64,000 bases of DNA from Bacteroidetes bacterium UBA7674 (GTDB taxonomy: Bacteria; Bacteroidota; Bacteroidia; Chitinophagales; Chitinophagaceae). The notes below the pieces were generated by a model, which was given only the letters and a program-made list of their open reading frames with translations, was not told where the DNA came from and did not search any database. The DNA lies in NCBI GenBank assembly GCA_002483105.1, contig DLHG01000007.1:247350-311349 (forward strand). Direction: 5' to 3'. The position numbers and the translations under genes are program-made. Position 1 is the first letter of the stretch, and each line of letters starts with the position of its first letter. This document shows positions 1 through 7,775 of this stretch, piece by piece.

Positions 1-1
1 T

Positions 2-103
2 GGCTATTGTGCGTGGCCGCAGGGGGAAGAAATTGTTTCTGCGCAGCAAAACAATTTCAGGGGGATGTTGGCTCGAGAACCATATAAAATCAGTCGAATA
101 TGA
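2..103 (+). CDS. C-terminal end of an unidentified protein (partial)
   Basis: An open frame enters from the left edge and runs about 33 codons to a TGA at 101-103. Its last residues include GYCAWPQGEEIV and AREPYKISRI. The stop overlaps the start codon of the next gene as ATGA, the usual sign of translational coupling, so this is probably the end of a real gene and not a chance frame. Too little is visible to name a family. Toxin/immunity pairs and operon partners both use this arrangement, but nothing visible decides between them. Confidence 0.45.
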   Translation, partial: GYCAWPQGEEIVSAQQNNFRGMLAREPYKISRI

Positions 104-663
104 GATATATTTTTCTATTCATGTTTCTAACAATGGTGTTTAACAAAGCATACGCCGGAGATTACGACAAAGTAATTGTTCCTATCAATCTTGATAAGCT
201 ACAAGATTCCACTATCAGAAAAGAAGTGTTATCGATAACGGAAGGAAACACCAGGGACTATTTACATGAGTACAAAACGAAGCACTATGAAAACATGATG
301 GTAACGGAATATAAAAGCAATGGCTGGAGCTTCTATATTCACTTTCCAAACAAGATAATAACCCGGGAGAAAGGTCGATTTGAAACCTATCTCGAACCAC
401 ATGACATTTTAGTAGAGAGTATAAGATATTTTCATGTAAAGTACATGTTGCGCTTCCAAAATCAAGCACTAAGCAACATCAACAATGAGATTAGTGCATA
501 CTTTGGAAAGCAGCCCATTGTTTGCACAGCAAGGTCTTATATATCACACAACAGGCTAAGAAACTATTTGTGTTTGGCTATCGAGAACGACGGCAAGATA
601 CTCGAGTATATTCTTGTTCTTGAAAATTCCGGTTTTTATCAATGTGTGCGTTTTAAGAAATGA
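100..663 (+). CDS. Small exported protein of unknown function
   Basis: The 187-residue product begins with a charged Met-Arg and a hydrophobic stretch ending near AYA-GD (about residues 18-21), consistent with a Sec signal peptide and export to the periplasm. The mature part is mixed alpha/beta in composition, without a lipobox, transmembrane segment or recognisable catalytic motif. It has two cysteines near the C-terminus (around residues 142 and 157) and a third near residue 182. The start codon overlaps the stop of the preceding open frame (ATGA), so the two are probably co-translated. I do not recognise the family. An immunity-like or periplasmic partner role for the upstream gene is possible but only inferred from position. 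Confidence 0.6.
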   Translation: MRYIFLFMFLTMVFNKAYAGDYDKVIVPINLDKLQDSTIRKEVLSITEGNTRDYLHEYKTKHYENMMVTEYKSNGWSFYIHFPNKIITREKGRFETYLEPHDILVESIRYFHVKYMLRFQNQALSNINNEISAYFGKQPIVCTARSYISHNRLRNYLCLAIENDGKILEYILVLENSGFYQCVRFKK

Positions 664-665
664 AT

Positions 666-720
666 CTCCCACTCCTCCGCGTTTGCAACGCGGATGTACG
701 AGAGTGGCGTTTGCAAGACC
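666..720. repeat. REP-like nested palindrome
   Basis: A nested hairpin lies just behind the small exported protein gene. The inner arms are CCGCGTT (677-683) and AACGCGG (687-693) around TGC, and the outer arms are CCACTC (669-674) and GAGTGG (702-707). The octamer GCGTTTGC occurs twice (679-686 and 708-715). The form resembles dispersed REP-like intergenic elements; copy number in the genome cannot be seen from here. Confidence 0.5.
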
Positions 721-761
721 GACATTAAATATAATTCATTTTAAGTTTTATATTTAAGTCC

Positions 762-2159
762 ATGAATAGACTATTCTCTCTTCTACTACTCATAGTCTCA
801 CTCCCGGTCATCGCGCAGGCGCAAAGCAGCGTGCCCAAACCTATCGTCATCAAAAACGTCAACATCATTCCAATGACTTTAGATAACAAGGTCATTGAGA
901 ATGCTACTGTTGTCATAGAAGGCAATAAAATAGTTTCTATCAACAAGCCCGCACCCTCTTCAGCAAAAGTGATAGATGGCAAAGGCAAATGGCTCATCCC
1001 GGGATTGATAGACATGCACATTCACGGATTGGCAGACATCGATTTCGGTAAGAAATATCCAACTAAAGGCGCTACACTATTTGCAGACAATCAGGATGTG
1101 ATGACACCCTACGTAGCAACCGGTGTCACAACAATATTTGACCTCAATGCCAGGGTAGAGAATTTCGGACAAAGGAATGAAATAATAAAAGGCAAGATAA
1201 TTGGTCCGCGTATGGCGATGGCAGCCCTGATAGAAGGAGAAGATGGAAATGGCAGAATAGCTACCACGCCCTCAGACGGTCGCCAGTCTGTACGTATGGC
1301 AAAGGCAGAGGGTTACGAATTCATCAAAGTCTATTCGCGTCTGAATATCGAAACCTACAAAGCTATTATTGATGAAGCATTCCTACAGGGAATGAAAGTC
1401 ATCGGGCACATTCCTAACGATTTTGAGGGTAAAGTTGAAGGAGCATTTGTACCTCATTTCGATATGGTAGCGCATGCTGAAGAATTTTTCAAGCAAACCG
1501 ATGACCTGAGCGAAAAGAAAGCGCAATACTTCGCAAAACTCTGCAAAGACAACGGAACATGGCTTACACCCACTTTAATTGTAAATGAAAGCATTGCTGA
1601 ACAGTATCGTTCACTCGATAGTATCCGTAACGTAGAGGGGTTTAAATATGCCATCCCCCTCATGCAAAATAAATGGATAACGTCCAACCAATACAATAAA
1701 GCATCCAGCCCACAAAAGATCGCAGGTAATGAAAAGAGGATCGAATTCAACAAGCGGCTAGTAAAAGCATTCAAAGAAGCAGACGTCCCGATCGTTGCCG
1801 GTACTGATGCAGGTACATCAGGCATCGTCTGGGGGTTTTCTCTTCATGATGAGATCGCCCTCTTAGTAGAAGCAGGATTAACTCCGGAAGAAGCATTGAT
1901 ATCAGCTACAAGACTACCGGCTACATGGCTGGGAATAGCCGACAAAATAGGCACTATTGAAGAAGGAAAATTCGCCGATCTTGTCTTACTGGATGCGAAC
2001 CCGCTCACTGACATATACAATACCCGAAAGATAGCCGGAGTATTCTTCAATGGCCGCTGGATAGACAAAGCAACGATCATCAAAATGCTTTCTGATCTCG
2101 AAAAACGGAACACTATCAAAACCGAAAAAGACGATTGGAGTAAGAGGAAAGACTACTAG
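762..2159 (+). CDS. Exported amidohydrolase family protein
   Basis: The 465-residue protein carries a signal peptide (hydrophobic residues 4-20, AQAQ cleavage region) and the metal-dependent amidohydrolase fold. The metal-binding HxH lies at His86/His88 in DMHIHG, a likely bridging lysine at Lys189 (FIKVYS), further ligands at His216 (GHIPND) and His238 (AHAEEF), and the catalytic aspartate at Asp349 in AGTDAG. The C-terminus (GTIEEGKFADLVLLD) is the typical small beta-sandwich of imidazolonepropionase-like or prolidase-like members. These enzymes hydrolyse cyclic amides or dipeptides; the substrate cannot be read from sequence. Export suggests peptide or metabolite scavenging in the periplasm. 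The gene stands alone between a palindromic repeat and the DinD-like gene. Confidence 0.85.
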   Translation: MNRLFSLLLLIVSLPVIAQAQSSVPKPIVIKNVNIIPMTLDNKVIENATVVIEGNKIVSINKPAPSSAKVIDGKGKWLIPGLIDMHIHGLADIDFGKKYPTKGATLFADNQDVMTPYVATGVTTIFDLNARVENFGQRNEIIKGKIIGPRMAMAALIEGEDGNGRIATTPSDGRQSVRMAKAEGYEFIKVYSRLNIETYKAIIDEAFLQGMKVIGHIPNDFEGKVEGAFVPHFDMVAHAEEFFKQTDDLSEKKAQYFAKLCKDNGTWLTPTLIVNESIAEQYRSLDSIRNVEGFKYAIPLMQNKWITSNQYNKASSPQKIAGNEKRIEFNKRLVKAFKEADVPIVAGTDAGTSGIVWGFSLHDEIALLVEAGLTPEEALISATRLPATWLGIADKIGTIEEGKFADLVLLDANPLTDIYNTRKIAGVFFNGRWIDKATIIKMLSDLEKRNTIKTEKDDWSKRKDY

Positions 2160-2284
2160 GATAACATATCCACTGCGCTTTACCCAAGGTGCCCAGCCTC
2201 AGCAATATTCAGGAGTACATAATGTGGACAAGTTCCCCCTACAACACGTTCTTTCTGACACCTCGCAGCCGTAATTTGCAGAAG

Positions 2285-3151
2285 ATGGTTAAAAAAACTT
2301 TTATGAAAAAGGAAGTAATAGAAGAACTGCTGAAAAAATTTGAATCTGCCGCATATGAACTTGAGGGTATCGAATGCTGGAGTGCAAGAGAACTACAGAC
2401 AATACTGGGATATGCCCGATGGGAGAATTTCAATAACGCTATAGATAAGGCCAGGAAAGCCTGCGAGAAGGCCTCTGAACCCATTTCTGATCATTTTCGT
2501 GACATCACGAAAATGATCAGGATTGCTAAAGGCGGAACACGCGAAGTGGAGGATATCGCCCTCACAAGATACGCATGTTACCTGGTAGCACAGAACGGCG
2601 ACCCGGCGAAAAATGAGATCGCGTTCGCCCAAACATATTTTGCAGTACAGACCCGACGCCAGGAAGTAATAGAACAGCGGCTGCTCGATGGGGTAAGAGT
2701 AACGGCGCGGGAAAAGCTCTCCAGGTCGGAACACAAGCTGTCGGGTATCATATACGAAAGAGGGGTTGACCACCAAAGCTTCGCAGTGATACGTTCGAAA
2801 GGTGACCAGGCTTTGTTCGGAGGATTTTCAACCAACGATATGAAAAAGAATCTTGGTGTTCCGGCAAGCAGGCCCCTTGCAGATTTTCTTCCCACACTTA
2901 CCATCAAGGCAAAAGACTTCGCCAGCGAACTCACCAGCCACAACGTAATAGAAAAAGACCTGAAAGGAGAGCAGCAGATATCCGAAGAACATGTGGATAA
3001 CAATACGGCAGTACGCAAGATGCTGGCCGACAGGGGCGTTAAGCCCGAGCAGTTGCCCGCTGCCGAAGACTTGAACAAGGTAAAACGTCGCATTGATGGC
3101 GAAGAGAAAAAGATAATTAAGGACTTGAAGAAAGTGAAAAAGAAGAAGTGA
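2285..3151 (+). CDS. dinD: DinD-like DNA-damage-inducible protein D
   Basis: This matches the DinD family along its length: an N-terminal BRO-like region with WSARELQTILGY, the block DIALTRYACYLVAQNGDPAK, then QTYFAVQTRRQE, followed by a lysine-rich tail. E. coli DinD is SOS-induced and inhibits RecA strand-exchange activities; the role here is inferred from the family. The frame is open from 2189, but the first 32 codons are atypical, so ATG 2285 (MVKKTF) or ATG 2303 (MKKEVIEEL) is the likelier start. The coding sequence contains a perfect 16-bp-arm palindrome at 2487-2520 (separate entry). No LexA box was recognised upstream. Confidence 0.85.
   Translation: MVKKTFMKKEVIEELLKKFESAAYELEGIECWSARELQTILGYARWENFNNAIDKARKACEKASEPISDHFRDITKMIRIAKGGTREVEDIALTRYACYLVAQNGDPAKNEIAFAQTYFAVQTRRQEVIEQRLLDGVRVTAREKLSRSEHKLSGIIYERGVDHQSFAVIRSKGDQALFGGFSTNDMKKNLGVPASRPLADFLPTLTIKAKDFASELTSHNVIEKDLKGEQQISEEHVDNNTAVRKMLADRGVKPEQLPAAEDLNKVKRRIDGEEKKIIKDLKKVKKKK
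2487..2520. repeat. Perfect 16-bp-arm palindrome inside dinD
   Basis: CTGATCATTTTCGTGA (2487-2502) is followed by CA and then its exact reverse complement TCACGAAAATGATCAG (2505-2520). It lies wholly inside the dinD coding sequence and encodes the SDHFRDITKMIR segment. Because it is palindromic, the opposite strand reads almost the same peptide (DHFRDVTKMIR). Confidence 0.9.
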
Positions 3152-3253
3152 AAGCGAACGTGCTCCATAACTGCCGTCACCCACAAGAACATATCCACAA
3201 AACTCTCTCCCACAAGCATTTTCAGTATCTTTACTCGATAATAAATTTGCTCT

Positions 3254-3280
3254 TGTCATCCTGAGCCGTGCGAAGGATCT
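3254..3280. repeat. Dispersed 'GTCATCCTGAGC' intergenic repeat
   Basis: The sequence beginning TGTCATCCTGAGC and ending GCGAAGGATCT is a frequently seen intergenic repeat of environmental Bacteroidota genomes. Identity is by memory of the motif; copies elsewhere in the genome cannot be checked here. Confidence 0.5.
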
Positions 3281-3358
3281 GTCCACACGAGCACCAAACA
3301 CAAACCTGCAAAACACTAAAAATACAATTCAAATTTCACCTAAAAACTTAATCCATAC

Positions 3359-3486
3359 TTAAGGTAAAATGTAGTTTTGCTTAAGATTTGTTCAGGTAAA
3401 CTGAAGATTTAATTCAGTTTTGTTAAGGTAAAATTCAGGCAACTTCAACTAAAATTAAGGTTTCAAAAACCTAAACCCGCACCAGT
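3359..3486. repeat. Degenerate 32-bp tandem repeat, about four units
   Basis: Units start at 3359, 3391, 3423 and 3455, exactly 32 bp apart. Each begins TTaAGGT or TTCAGGT: TTAAGGTAAAAT at 3359 and 3423, TTCAGGTAAACT at 3391, TTAAGGTTTC at 3455. Unit 2 also shares the terminal TTTG with unit 1. Later units are more decayed. Confidence 0.6.
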
Positions 3487-3569
3487 CAAGCCTTTCTAAA
3501 AATTAAGCTGTGGCAAATTCTGTTTTCATTCCAACGACTCAACCTTTTTTGAATTTTGCCTTTTGAATT

Positions 3570-4673
3570 TTAAAACCATCCCTTCCGCTTAAACCATATC
3601 AACATCAGCAATGGTATCAAAAACATTGCTGCTACTGCCGCCCAAAAACCTTCATTCTTATGGGCCAATGGTATTACGTCAAAGTTCATCCCGAAGATGC
3701 CGCCTATTACCGTTGCGGGGGCCAGCAGGGTCGCCACCATGGTGAATATCTTCATCACCTCGTTCATGCGCATGTTCAACTGGGAGGTAAATACATCCTG
3801 TAAGTTGATCAACAGGTCGCGGTGGGCATCTGCATACTCATTCGCTTGCGTGATGTGGTCATACACATCCTTGTAGTATTTGTCCTGGCTGTATTCCAGC
3901 AAATGGCTTTCACTTCTCAGGAAGCCCGATACCAACTCCCGAACGGGCGATATCAACCGGCGAAGTGTCATTACCTCGCGGCGCAGGATACTTATTTTCT
4001 CTGTCGCAGCCTTTTCCTTTTGCAGCAGTATATTGTCTTCCAGCTTTTCTATGCGCCCATTCATCTTTTCCAGCACTGCAAAATAGCTGTCCACTATCAC
4101 ATCTATCAGGGCGTAGCAGAGATAGTCGGCGGGGCTTTGGCGGAGCTTGCTGCCCACAGTGCGCAGTTTGTCTCTTACGGGATTGAACACATCCCTTGTC
4201 TGGTCTTCCTGGAAGGATAGTACGAACCCCTTACCCAATACGATACTTACCTGCTCCGCTTCTATCTGCCCCGTTCCCTCGTTGTAGTATATCATAGGCA
4301 GCAGACAGTAAATAACATCGCCCGTCTCATCCATTTTGGCACGTTGACCGGTGCTGAGAATATCTTCCACCACCAGTGGGTGAAGGTCATAGGTCTTGCT
4401 GATCCGCTCTACCTCATCTTTCTTAAGACCATCAATATTCATCCAGACGATATCGCCCTGCTTTCTGATATTACAGGCTTCGGACTCCGGAAGAGTTGTC
4501 TCCGACAGTTCTTTTTCGTTATAATGATAGAGTGTGTACACAGGCACTACATCCTCCCCCTTCATATCCTCACGGGAGGGGTTATAAGTGGTAATAGGCT
4601 TCTTTTTAGTGAAGTCCCAGCCCCAGTCCAACATGGAGTTAATAAACTTAATTGTGCGCCTGGCTAGTGCCAT
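3570..4673 (-). CDS. corA: CorA-family divalent cation transporter
   Basis: The 367-residue protein has the CorA architecture: a long cytoplasmic alpha/beta N-terminal domain, a long stalk-helix region (VIVDSYFAVLEKMNGRIEKLED...), and two C-terminal membrane segments joined by the signature GMNF (residues 328-331), followed by a positively charged tail. The family forms pentameric channels for Mg2+ (also Co2+/Ni2+) in the inner membrane. Length is normal for the family. The gene is divergent from the cyclophilin gene with only about 65 bp between start codons, so their promoters overlap. The exact ion preference is not readable. Confidence 0.92.
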   Translation of the reverse strand: MALARRTIKFINSMLDWGWDFTKKKPITTYNPSREDMKGEDVVPVYTLYHYNEKELSETTLPESEACNIRKQGDIVWMNIDGLKKDEVERISKTYDLHPLVVEDILSTGQRAKMDETGDVIYCLLPMIYYNEGTGQIEAEQVSIVLGKGFVLSFQEDQTRDVFNPVRDKLRTVGSKLRQSPADYLCYALIDVIVDSYFAVLEKMNGRIEKLEDNILLQKEKAATEKISILRREVMTLRRLISPVRELVSGFLRSESHLLEYSQDKYYKDVYDHITQANEYADAHRDLLINLQDVFTSQLNMRMNEVMKIFTMVATLLAPATVIGGIFGMNFDVIPLAHKNEGFWAAVAAMFLIPLLMLIWFKRKGWF

Positions 4674-4738
4674 AGAAATTTTATTGTTAGCTAATTTACT
4701 TTTTTGTAACTATGTTCAGCAATTCAACAATAAGATTT

Positions 4739-5407
4739 ATGAAAAAAATATTACTGACCGCTATTAGCATCTGCTTACTATCATTCAATTCTTTCGCCAA
4801 GAAGCCACCTGTCATTGTCATTGAGACCGAATACGGCAATATTGAAATGATACTTTATGACAATACACCCAAGCATCGGGACAATATGATAAAACTGGCC
4901 AAAGAGCATACTTTGGACAGCACTTTGTTCCACCGTGTGATCCCGGAATTTATGATACAAGGAGGTGATCCTAGCTCTAAAAACGCCAAACCGGGCGAAA
5001 TGTTGGGCAATGGTGATGTGGGGTATAAAGTAGATGCAGAAATAAATGATGTGAATTATCACAAGAAAGGTGCACTTGCCGCAGCAAGGGATAATGACCC
5101 GAAGAAAGCATCAAGCGGTTGCCAGTTCTATATAGTAGTAGGAAAGAAATTCGACGATGCCGCATTGGACGCAATGACCAAACGCTCTGGCAGGAAATTT
5201 ACCGACGAACAACGTACCATGTACAAAACAGTAGGCGGCACACCACATCTTGACGGCAATTATACCGTGTACGGCGAAGTGATAAAGGGACTGGACATCG
5301 TAGAGAAAATAGTAGCAGAACCGCGCGACAAAAGCGATCGTCCGAATAAGGATATCAGGATGAAGCGGGTGTACTTGAAGAAGAAGAAATTCCTGGGGAT
5401 ATTTTAG
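4739..5407 (+). CDS. Exported cyclophilin-type peptidyl-prolyl isomerase
   Basis: This 222-residue product has a signal peptide (MKKILLTAISICLLSFNSFAK) and a cyclophilin domain (pfam Pro_isomerase). The catalytic-site segment is FHRVIPEFMIQGGDP, followed by the GCQFYIVVG and LDGNYTVYGEVIKG blocks. It catalyses cis-trans isomerisation of proline peptide bonds, here in the periplasm, to assist envelope protein folding. The frame opens at ATG 4712, but ATG 4739 places the n-region directly before the hydrophobic core and is preferred. The C-terminus is lysine-rich. It is a single gene that precedes a C-rich repeat containing a terminator hairpin. Confidence 0.92.
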   Translation: MKKILLTAISICLLSFNSFAKKPPVIVIETEYGNIEMILYDNTPKHRDNMIKLAKEHTLDSTLFHRVIPEFMIQGGDPSSKNAKPGEMLGNGDVGYKVDAEINDVNYHKKGALAAARDNDPKKASSGCQFYIVVGKKFDDAALDAMTKRSGRKFTDEQRTMYKTVGGTPHLDGNYTVYGEVIKGLDIVEKIVAEPRDKSDRPNKDIRMKRVYLKKKKFLGIF

Positions 5408-5426
5408 GATTGGGGGCTAACTGACC

Positions 5427-5512
5427 TTCGCGAGTCGACCCCCCTCCTAACGAAGTCGGAATCGGCTTCGCAAATTCTCCCCTCCTAAAAACAGGAGGGG
5501 AGTTTTGTTTTT
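5427..5512 (+). repeat. C-rich dispersed repeat with embedded terminator hairpin
   Basis: The element starts TTCGCGAGTCGAC (5427-5439) and runs through a CCCCCCTCC tract to the hairpin CTCCCCTCCT / AGGAGGGGAG (5477-5486 / 5493-5502). The same TTCGCGAG(C/T)CG start and C-rich hairpin recur at 7735 and 63255 in this window. Confidence 0.6.
5477..5512 (+). terminator. Rho-independent terminator
   Basis: Ten-base arms CTCCCCTCCT and AGGAGGGGAG enclose AAAAAC and are followed by TTTTGTTTTT. It lies after the cyclophilin gene and only seven bases before the start of the next gene on the same strand. It may therefore act as a leader attenuator as well as a terminator. Confidence 0.75.
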
Positions 5513-5519
5513 ATAGAAT

Positions 5520-6296
5520 ATGAACGAGCAATTAAAAAAGATAAAGCCATTACTGGATGAAAAGGTGAAGCTGTATAACCGGCCGTCTTTTATTGAGCGG
5601 GACCCGATCGTCGTTCCGCATTCGTTCACTAAGCTGCAGGACGTGGAGATATCAGGGCTCTTTGCTGCCGTACTGGCCTGGGGCAACAGGACAAGCATTA
5701 TCAATAATTGCCGCAAACTGATGGGGTGGATGGACAACGCACCGCACGATTTTATCCTCTATCATAAAGACACGGACCTGAAGGGCTTTTTGTCTTTTGC
5801 GCATCGCACTTTTAATGCTACCGACCTGCTTTATTTTATCCATTTCCTGCAATACCATTACCAGCAACACAATACACTGGAGGACGCTTTTGTACCTGAG
5901 AAAAAATACAAGGAAGACACGGTAGAACAAGCCCTCATTTATTTTCACAATTACTTCTTCTCCATAGAGCATCCAGGCAGGACAAAGAAACACATCTCTA
6001 CTCCTGCAAGGAAATCTGCCTGTAAGCGGCTAAATATGTATCTCCGCTGGATGGTAAGAAAAGACAAAAATGGCGTAGACTTTGGTCTTTGGAAAAAGAT
6101 AAGCCCACGCCAGTTGATTTGCCCGCTTGATGTACATGTTGCGCGTGTAGCAGAGCGGCTGGAACTGCTACCCAACAATAATTCTAATTGGCAGAACGCC
6201 CTTCACCTCACCTATCAGCTACGTGAGCTGAAACCAGAAGATCCTGCGGTTTATGATTATGCGCTGTTTGGTTTGGGTGCTGAGGAGCGATTGTAA
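5520..6296 (+). CDS. TIGR02757 (DUF2400) family protein
   Basis: The 258-residue sequence fits the TIGR02757 family of Bacteroidota and related bacteria: the N-terminal FIERDPIVVPHSF block, the EISGLFAAVLAWGNRTSIINN segment, and a C-terminal region with CPLDVHVARVAERLELL. Molecular function is unknown. The internal helical repeat and DVH motif recall DNA-glycosylase-like folds, which is only an impression. There is no signal peptide, so it should be cytosolic. It is convergent with homoserine dehydrogenase across a 'CGCAAAG' inverted repeat. Confidence 0.85.
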   Translation: MNEQLKKIKPLLDEKVKLYNRPSFIERDPIVVPHSFTKLQDVEISGLFAAVLAWGNRTSIINNCRKLMGWMDNAPHDFILYHKDTDLKGFLSFAHRTFNATDLLYFIHFLQYHYQQHNTLEDAFVPEKKYKEDTVEQALIYFHNYFFSIEHPGRTKKHISTPARKSACKRLNMYLRWMVRKDKNGVDFGLWKKISPRQLICPLDVHVARVAERLELLPNNNSNWQNALHLTYQLRELKPEDPAVYDYALFGLGAEERL

Positions 6297-6314
6297 TCCA
6301 CTTGCGATATAAAC

Positions 6315-6419
6315 TAACCGCAAAGGGCGCTAAGTACCGTAAAGAAACGCAAAGCAGATGTTGTTTACTTTATACGCCTTTGCGAACCTTAGCATCTTCT
6401 TTGCGACCTTTGCGGTTAA
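6315..6419. repeat. 'CGCAAAG'-type long inverted repeat between convergent genes
   Basis: The left arm begins TAACCGCAAAGGGCGCTAAG (from 6315) and the right arm ends in CTTTGCGACCTTTGCGGTTA (to 6418). Reversed, the two arms share TAACCGCAAAGG, then interleaved CGCAAAG and GCTAAG words. This form is a widespread intergenic repeat of Bacteroidota. It sits exactly between convergent gene ends and may act as a bidirectional terminator. Confidence 0.7.
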
Positions 6420-6425
6420 AGAAGA

Positions 6426-7685
6426 CTACACCAAGATCAATTCATCCTCAATTATTTCTGCTTTTTCCTTAACGTCTGTCACGAATGCATCGGGTAAAAG
6501 AATAAGCGATGTATTTGGCCGTTTCCACCAACTTGTATCCAGCAGACGAGAGAATTTTATAACGCCTATCACATGGCAGCGCTTGTCCGTGCTGCTCCAT
6601 TCTTCTATGCGCTCAAATTTTTCATTCGGAACCTGGAACAATCCATCGAAGCTGATATACACACGGAGGAATAAGTCGTTCGTTAATTGCGATGGCTTAC
6701 CATACCTGAGTTTCTTATACTCGTAACGGTAATCGTAGCGCAGAGCTGATAGATCACTGAGTACGGCAGATGCCGTTGGATAACCGCCCGCACCTTTACC
6801 ATAAAAGAATTGCTGATCTGCCAGGCTACTTTCTATGGCGACGCCGTTGTACTCGTTCCTTACATTATAAAACTGGCTATCATCCTTCACAAACTGCGGC
6901 AATACGAATGCCGCTATCTTGCCATCCTCCAGTTTCTTCGCCTGCGCCAGGAGTTTTATGTGGAACCCTTTCTCTTTCGCAAATTGCGCGTCTGATTCAT
7001 GCAGGTTCTGAATGCCCGTGTATACCAGTTCTTCAGGTGACGACACTACTCCATAGGCGTGTGCCAGCAGTATCGTCAGCTTGTTCACTGCATCTATACC
7101 TTCTACGTCCAGTGCGGGATCGCTTTCGGCAAAACCTTCATATTGGGCTTGCAATAGCGCATCATTATAACTTTTCTTCTCCTCGAATATTTTCGTGAGT
7201 ATGAAATTCGTAGAGCCATTCACTATGCCACTGATACCTTGCAACAGGTCATTATCATAGTACTCTTCCAGGTTGCGTATCACGGGAATACTCGCGCAGC
7301 ACGCCGACTCGTACAGGAATGGTACATTGAAATGTTGTTGCAAGGAGATCAGCTCTTCAAGGTGTTCCGCTATCAGCTTTTTATTAGCGCTCACTACTGC
7401 CTTCTTGCTGCTAAGAGCTTTGCTTACTATATAGTACGCTGCATCTGCATCATCTATCAGCTCTACAATCACGTTGATGCTATCGTCATTGAGCAACACT
7501 TCCGGATCTGTAGTGAACAGGCCTTCGGGTGCAGAGCGTTTCTTTTCCGGATGCTTGATGCAGACTTTCTTTATGCTCGCATTGAGCGTTGGCGTTTCCT
7601 GTAGCACATTGTACAGGCTTTCTCCTACTACACCGAACCCGAACAGGCCGATATTTAATTTCGTTTGTTGATTTTGGATAGACAT
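6426..7685 (-). CDS. hom: Homoserine dehydrogenase
   Basis: The 419-residue enzyme reduces aspartate semialdehyde to homoserine with NAD(P)H, the branch point to threonine and methionine. Visible motifs are the Rossmann GFGVVG (residues 16-21), SANKKLIAEH, the catalytic-domain GIVNGSTNFILT, the signature block ESDPALDVEGIDAVNKL and GKGAGGYPTASAV. There is no fused aspartokinase and no clear ACT domain. It lies 90 bp downstream of the trans-sulfuration gene on the same strand, so both are probably transcribed from the SAM-riboswitch leader. The gap contains a short C-rich repeat hairpin (7735-7770) that could reduce read-through. Confidence 0.93.
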   Translation of the reverse strand: MSIQNQQTKLNIGLFGFGVVGESLYNVLQETPTLNASIKKVCIKHPEKKRSAPEGLFTTDPEVLLNDDSINVIVELIDDADAAYYIVSKALSSKKAVVSANKKLIAEHLEELISLQQHFNVPFLYESACCASIPVIRNLEEYYDNDLLQGISGIVNGSTNFILTKIFEEKKSYNDALLQAQYEGFAESDPALDVEGIDAVNKLTILLAHAYGVVSSPEELVYTGIQNLHESDAQFAKEKGFHIKLLAQAKKLEDGKIAAFVLPQFVKDDSQFYNVRNEYNGVAIESSLADQQFFYGKGAGGYPTASAVLSDLSALRYDYRYEYKKLRYGKPSQLTNDLFLRVYISFDGLFQVPNEKFERIEEWSSTDKRCHVIGVIKFSRLLDTSWWKRPNTSLILLPDAFVTDVKEKAEIIEDELILV

Positions 7686-7734
7686 TTGTTATTAGTTGAT
7701 TGGTTAAACAGTTTATTTGTTGATTAGTTTGCTC

Positions 7735-7770
7735 TTCGCGAGCCGCCCCCCTATCCCCCTTCAAAGGGGA
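7735..7770 (+). repeat. C-rich dispersed repeat hairpin
   Basis: TTCGCGAGCCGCCCCCCTAT is followed by CCCCCTT CAAA GGGG (hairpin arms CCCC/GGGG). It is the second copy of the element also seen at 5427 and 63255, here between the two genes of the methionine operon. Confidence 0.55.
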
Positions 7771-7775
7771 ATTTA

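Larger units (their letters stand above)
3152..3569. other. AT-rich intergenic region with a dispersed repeat and a degenerate 32-bp array
   Basis: No gene was found between dinD and corA, whose 3' ends face each other. The region contains a TGTCATCCTGAGC...GAAGGATCT element (3254-3280) of a type widespread in Bacteroidota genomes, and an AT-rich block with 32-bp periodicity (3359-3486). There is no clear hairpin terminator. Confidence 0.7.

Noticed and set aside
2393..2776. Minus-strand frame containing DHFRDVTKMIR inside dinD
   Set aside because: The peptide similarity to DinD results from the palindrome; the rest of the frame is not coding-like.
3359..3486. Possible CRISPR array
   Set aside because: The period is 32 bp with no conserved repeat/spacer alternation, the units are contiguous and degenerate, and no cas gene is present.
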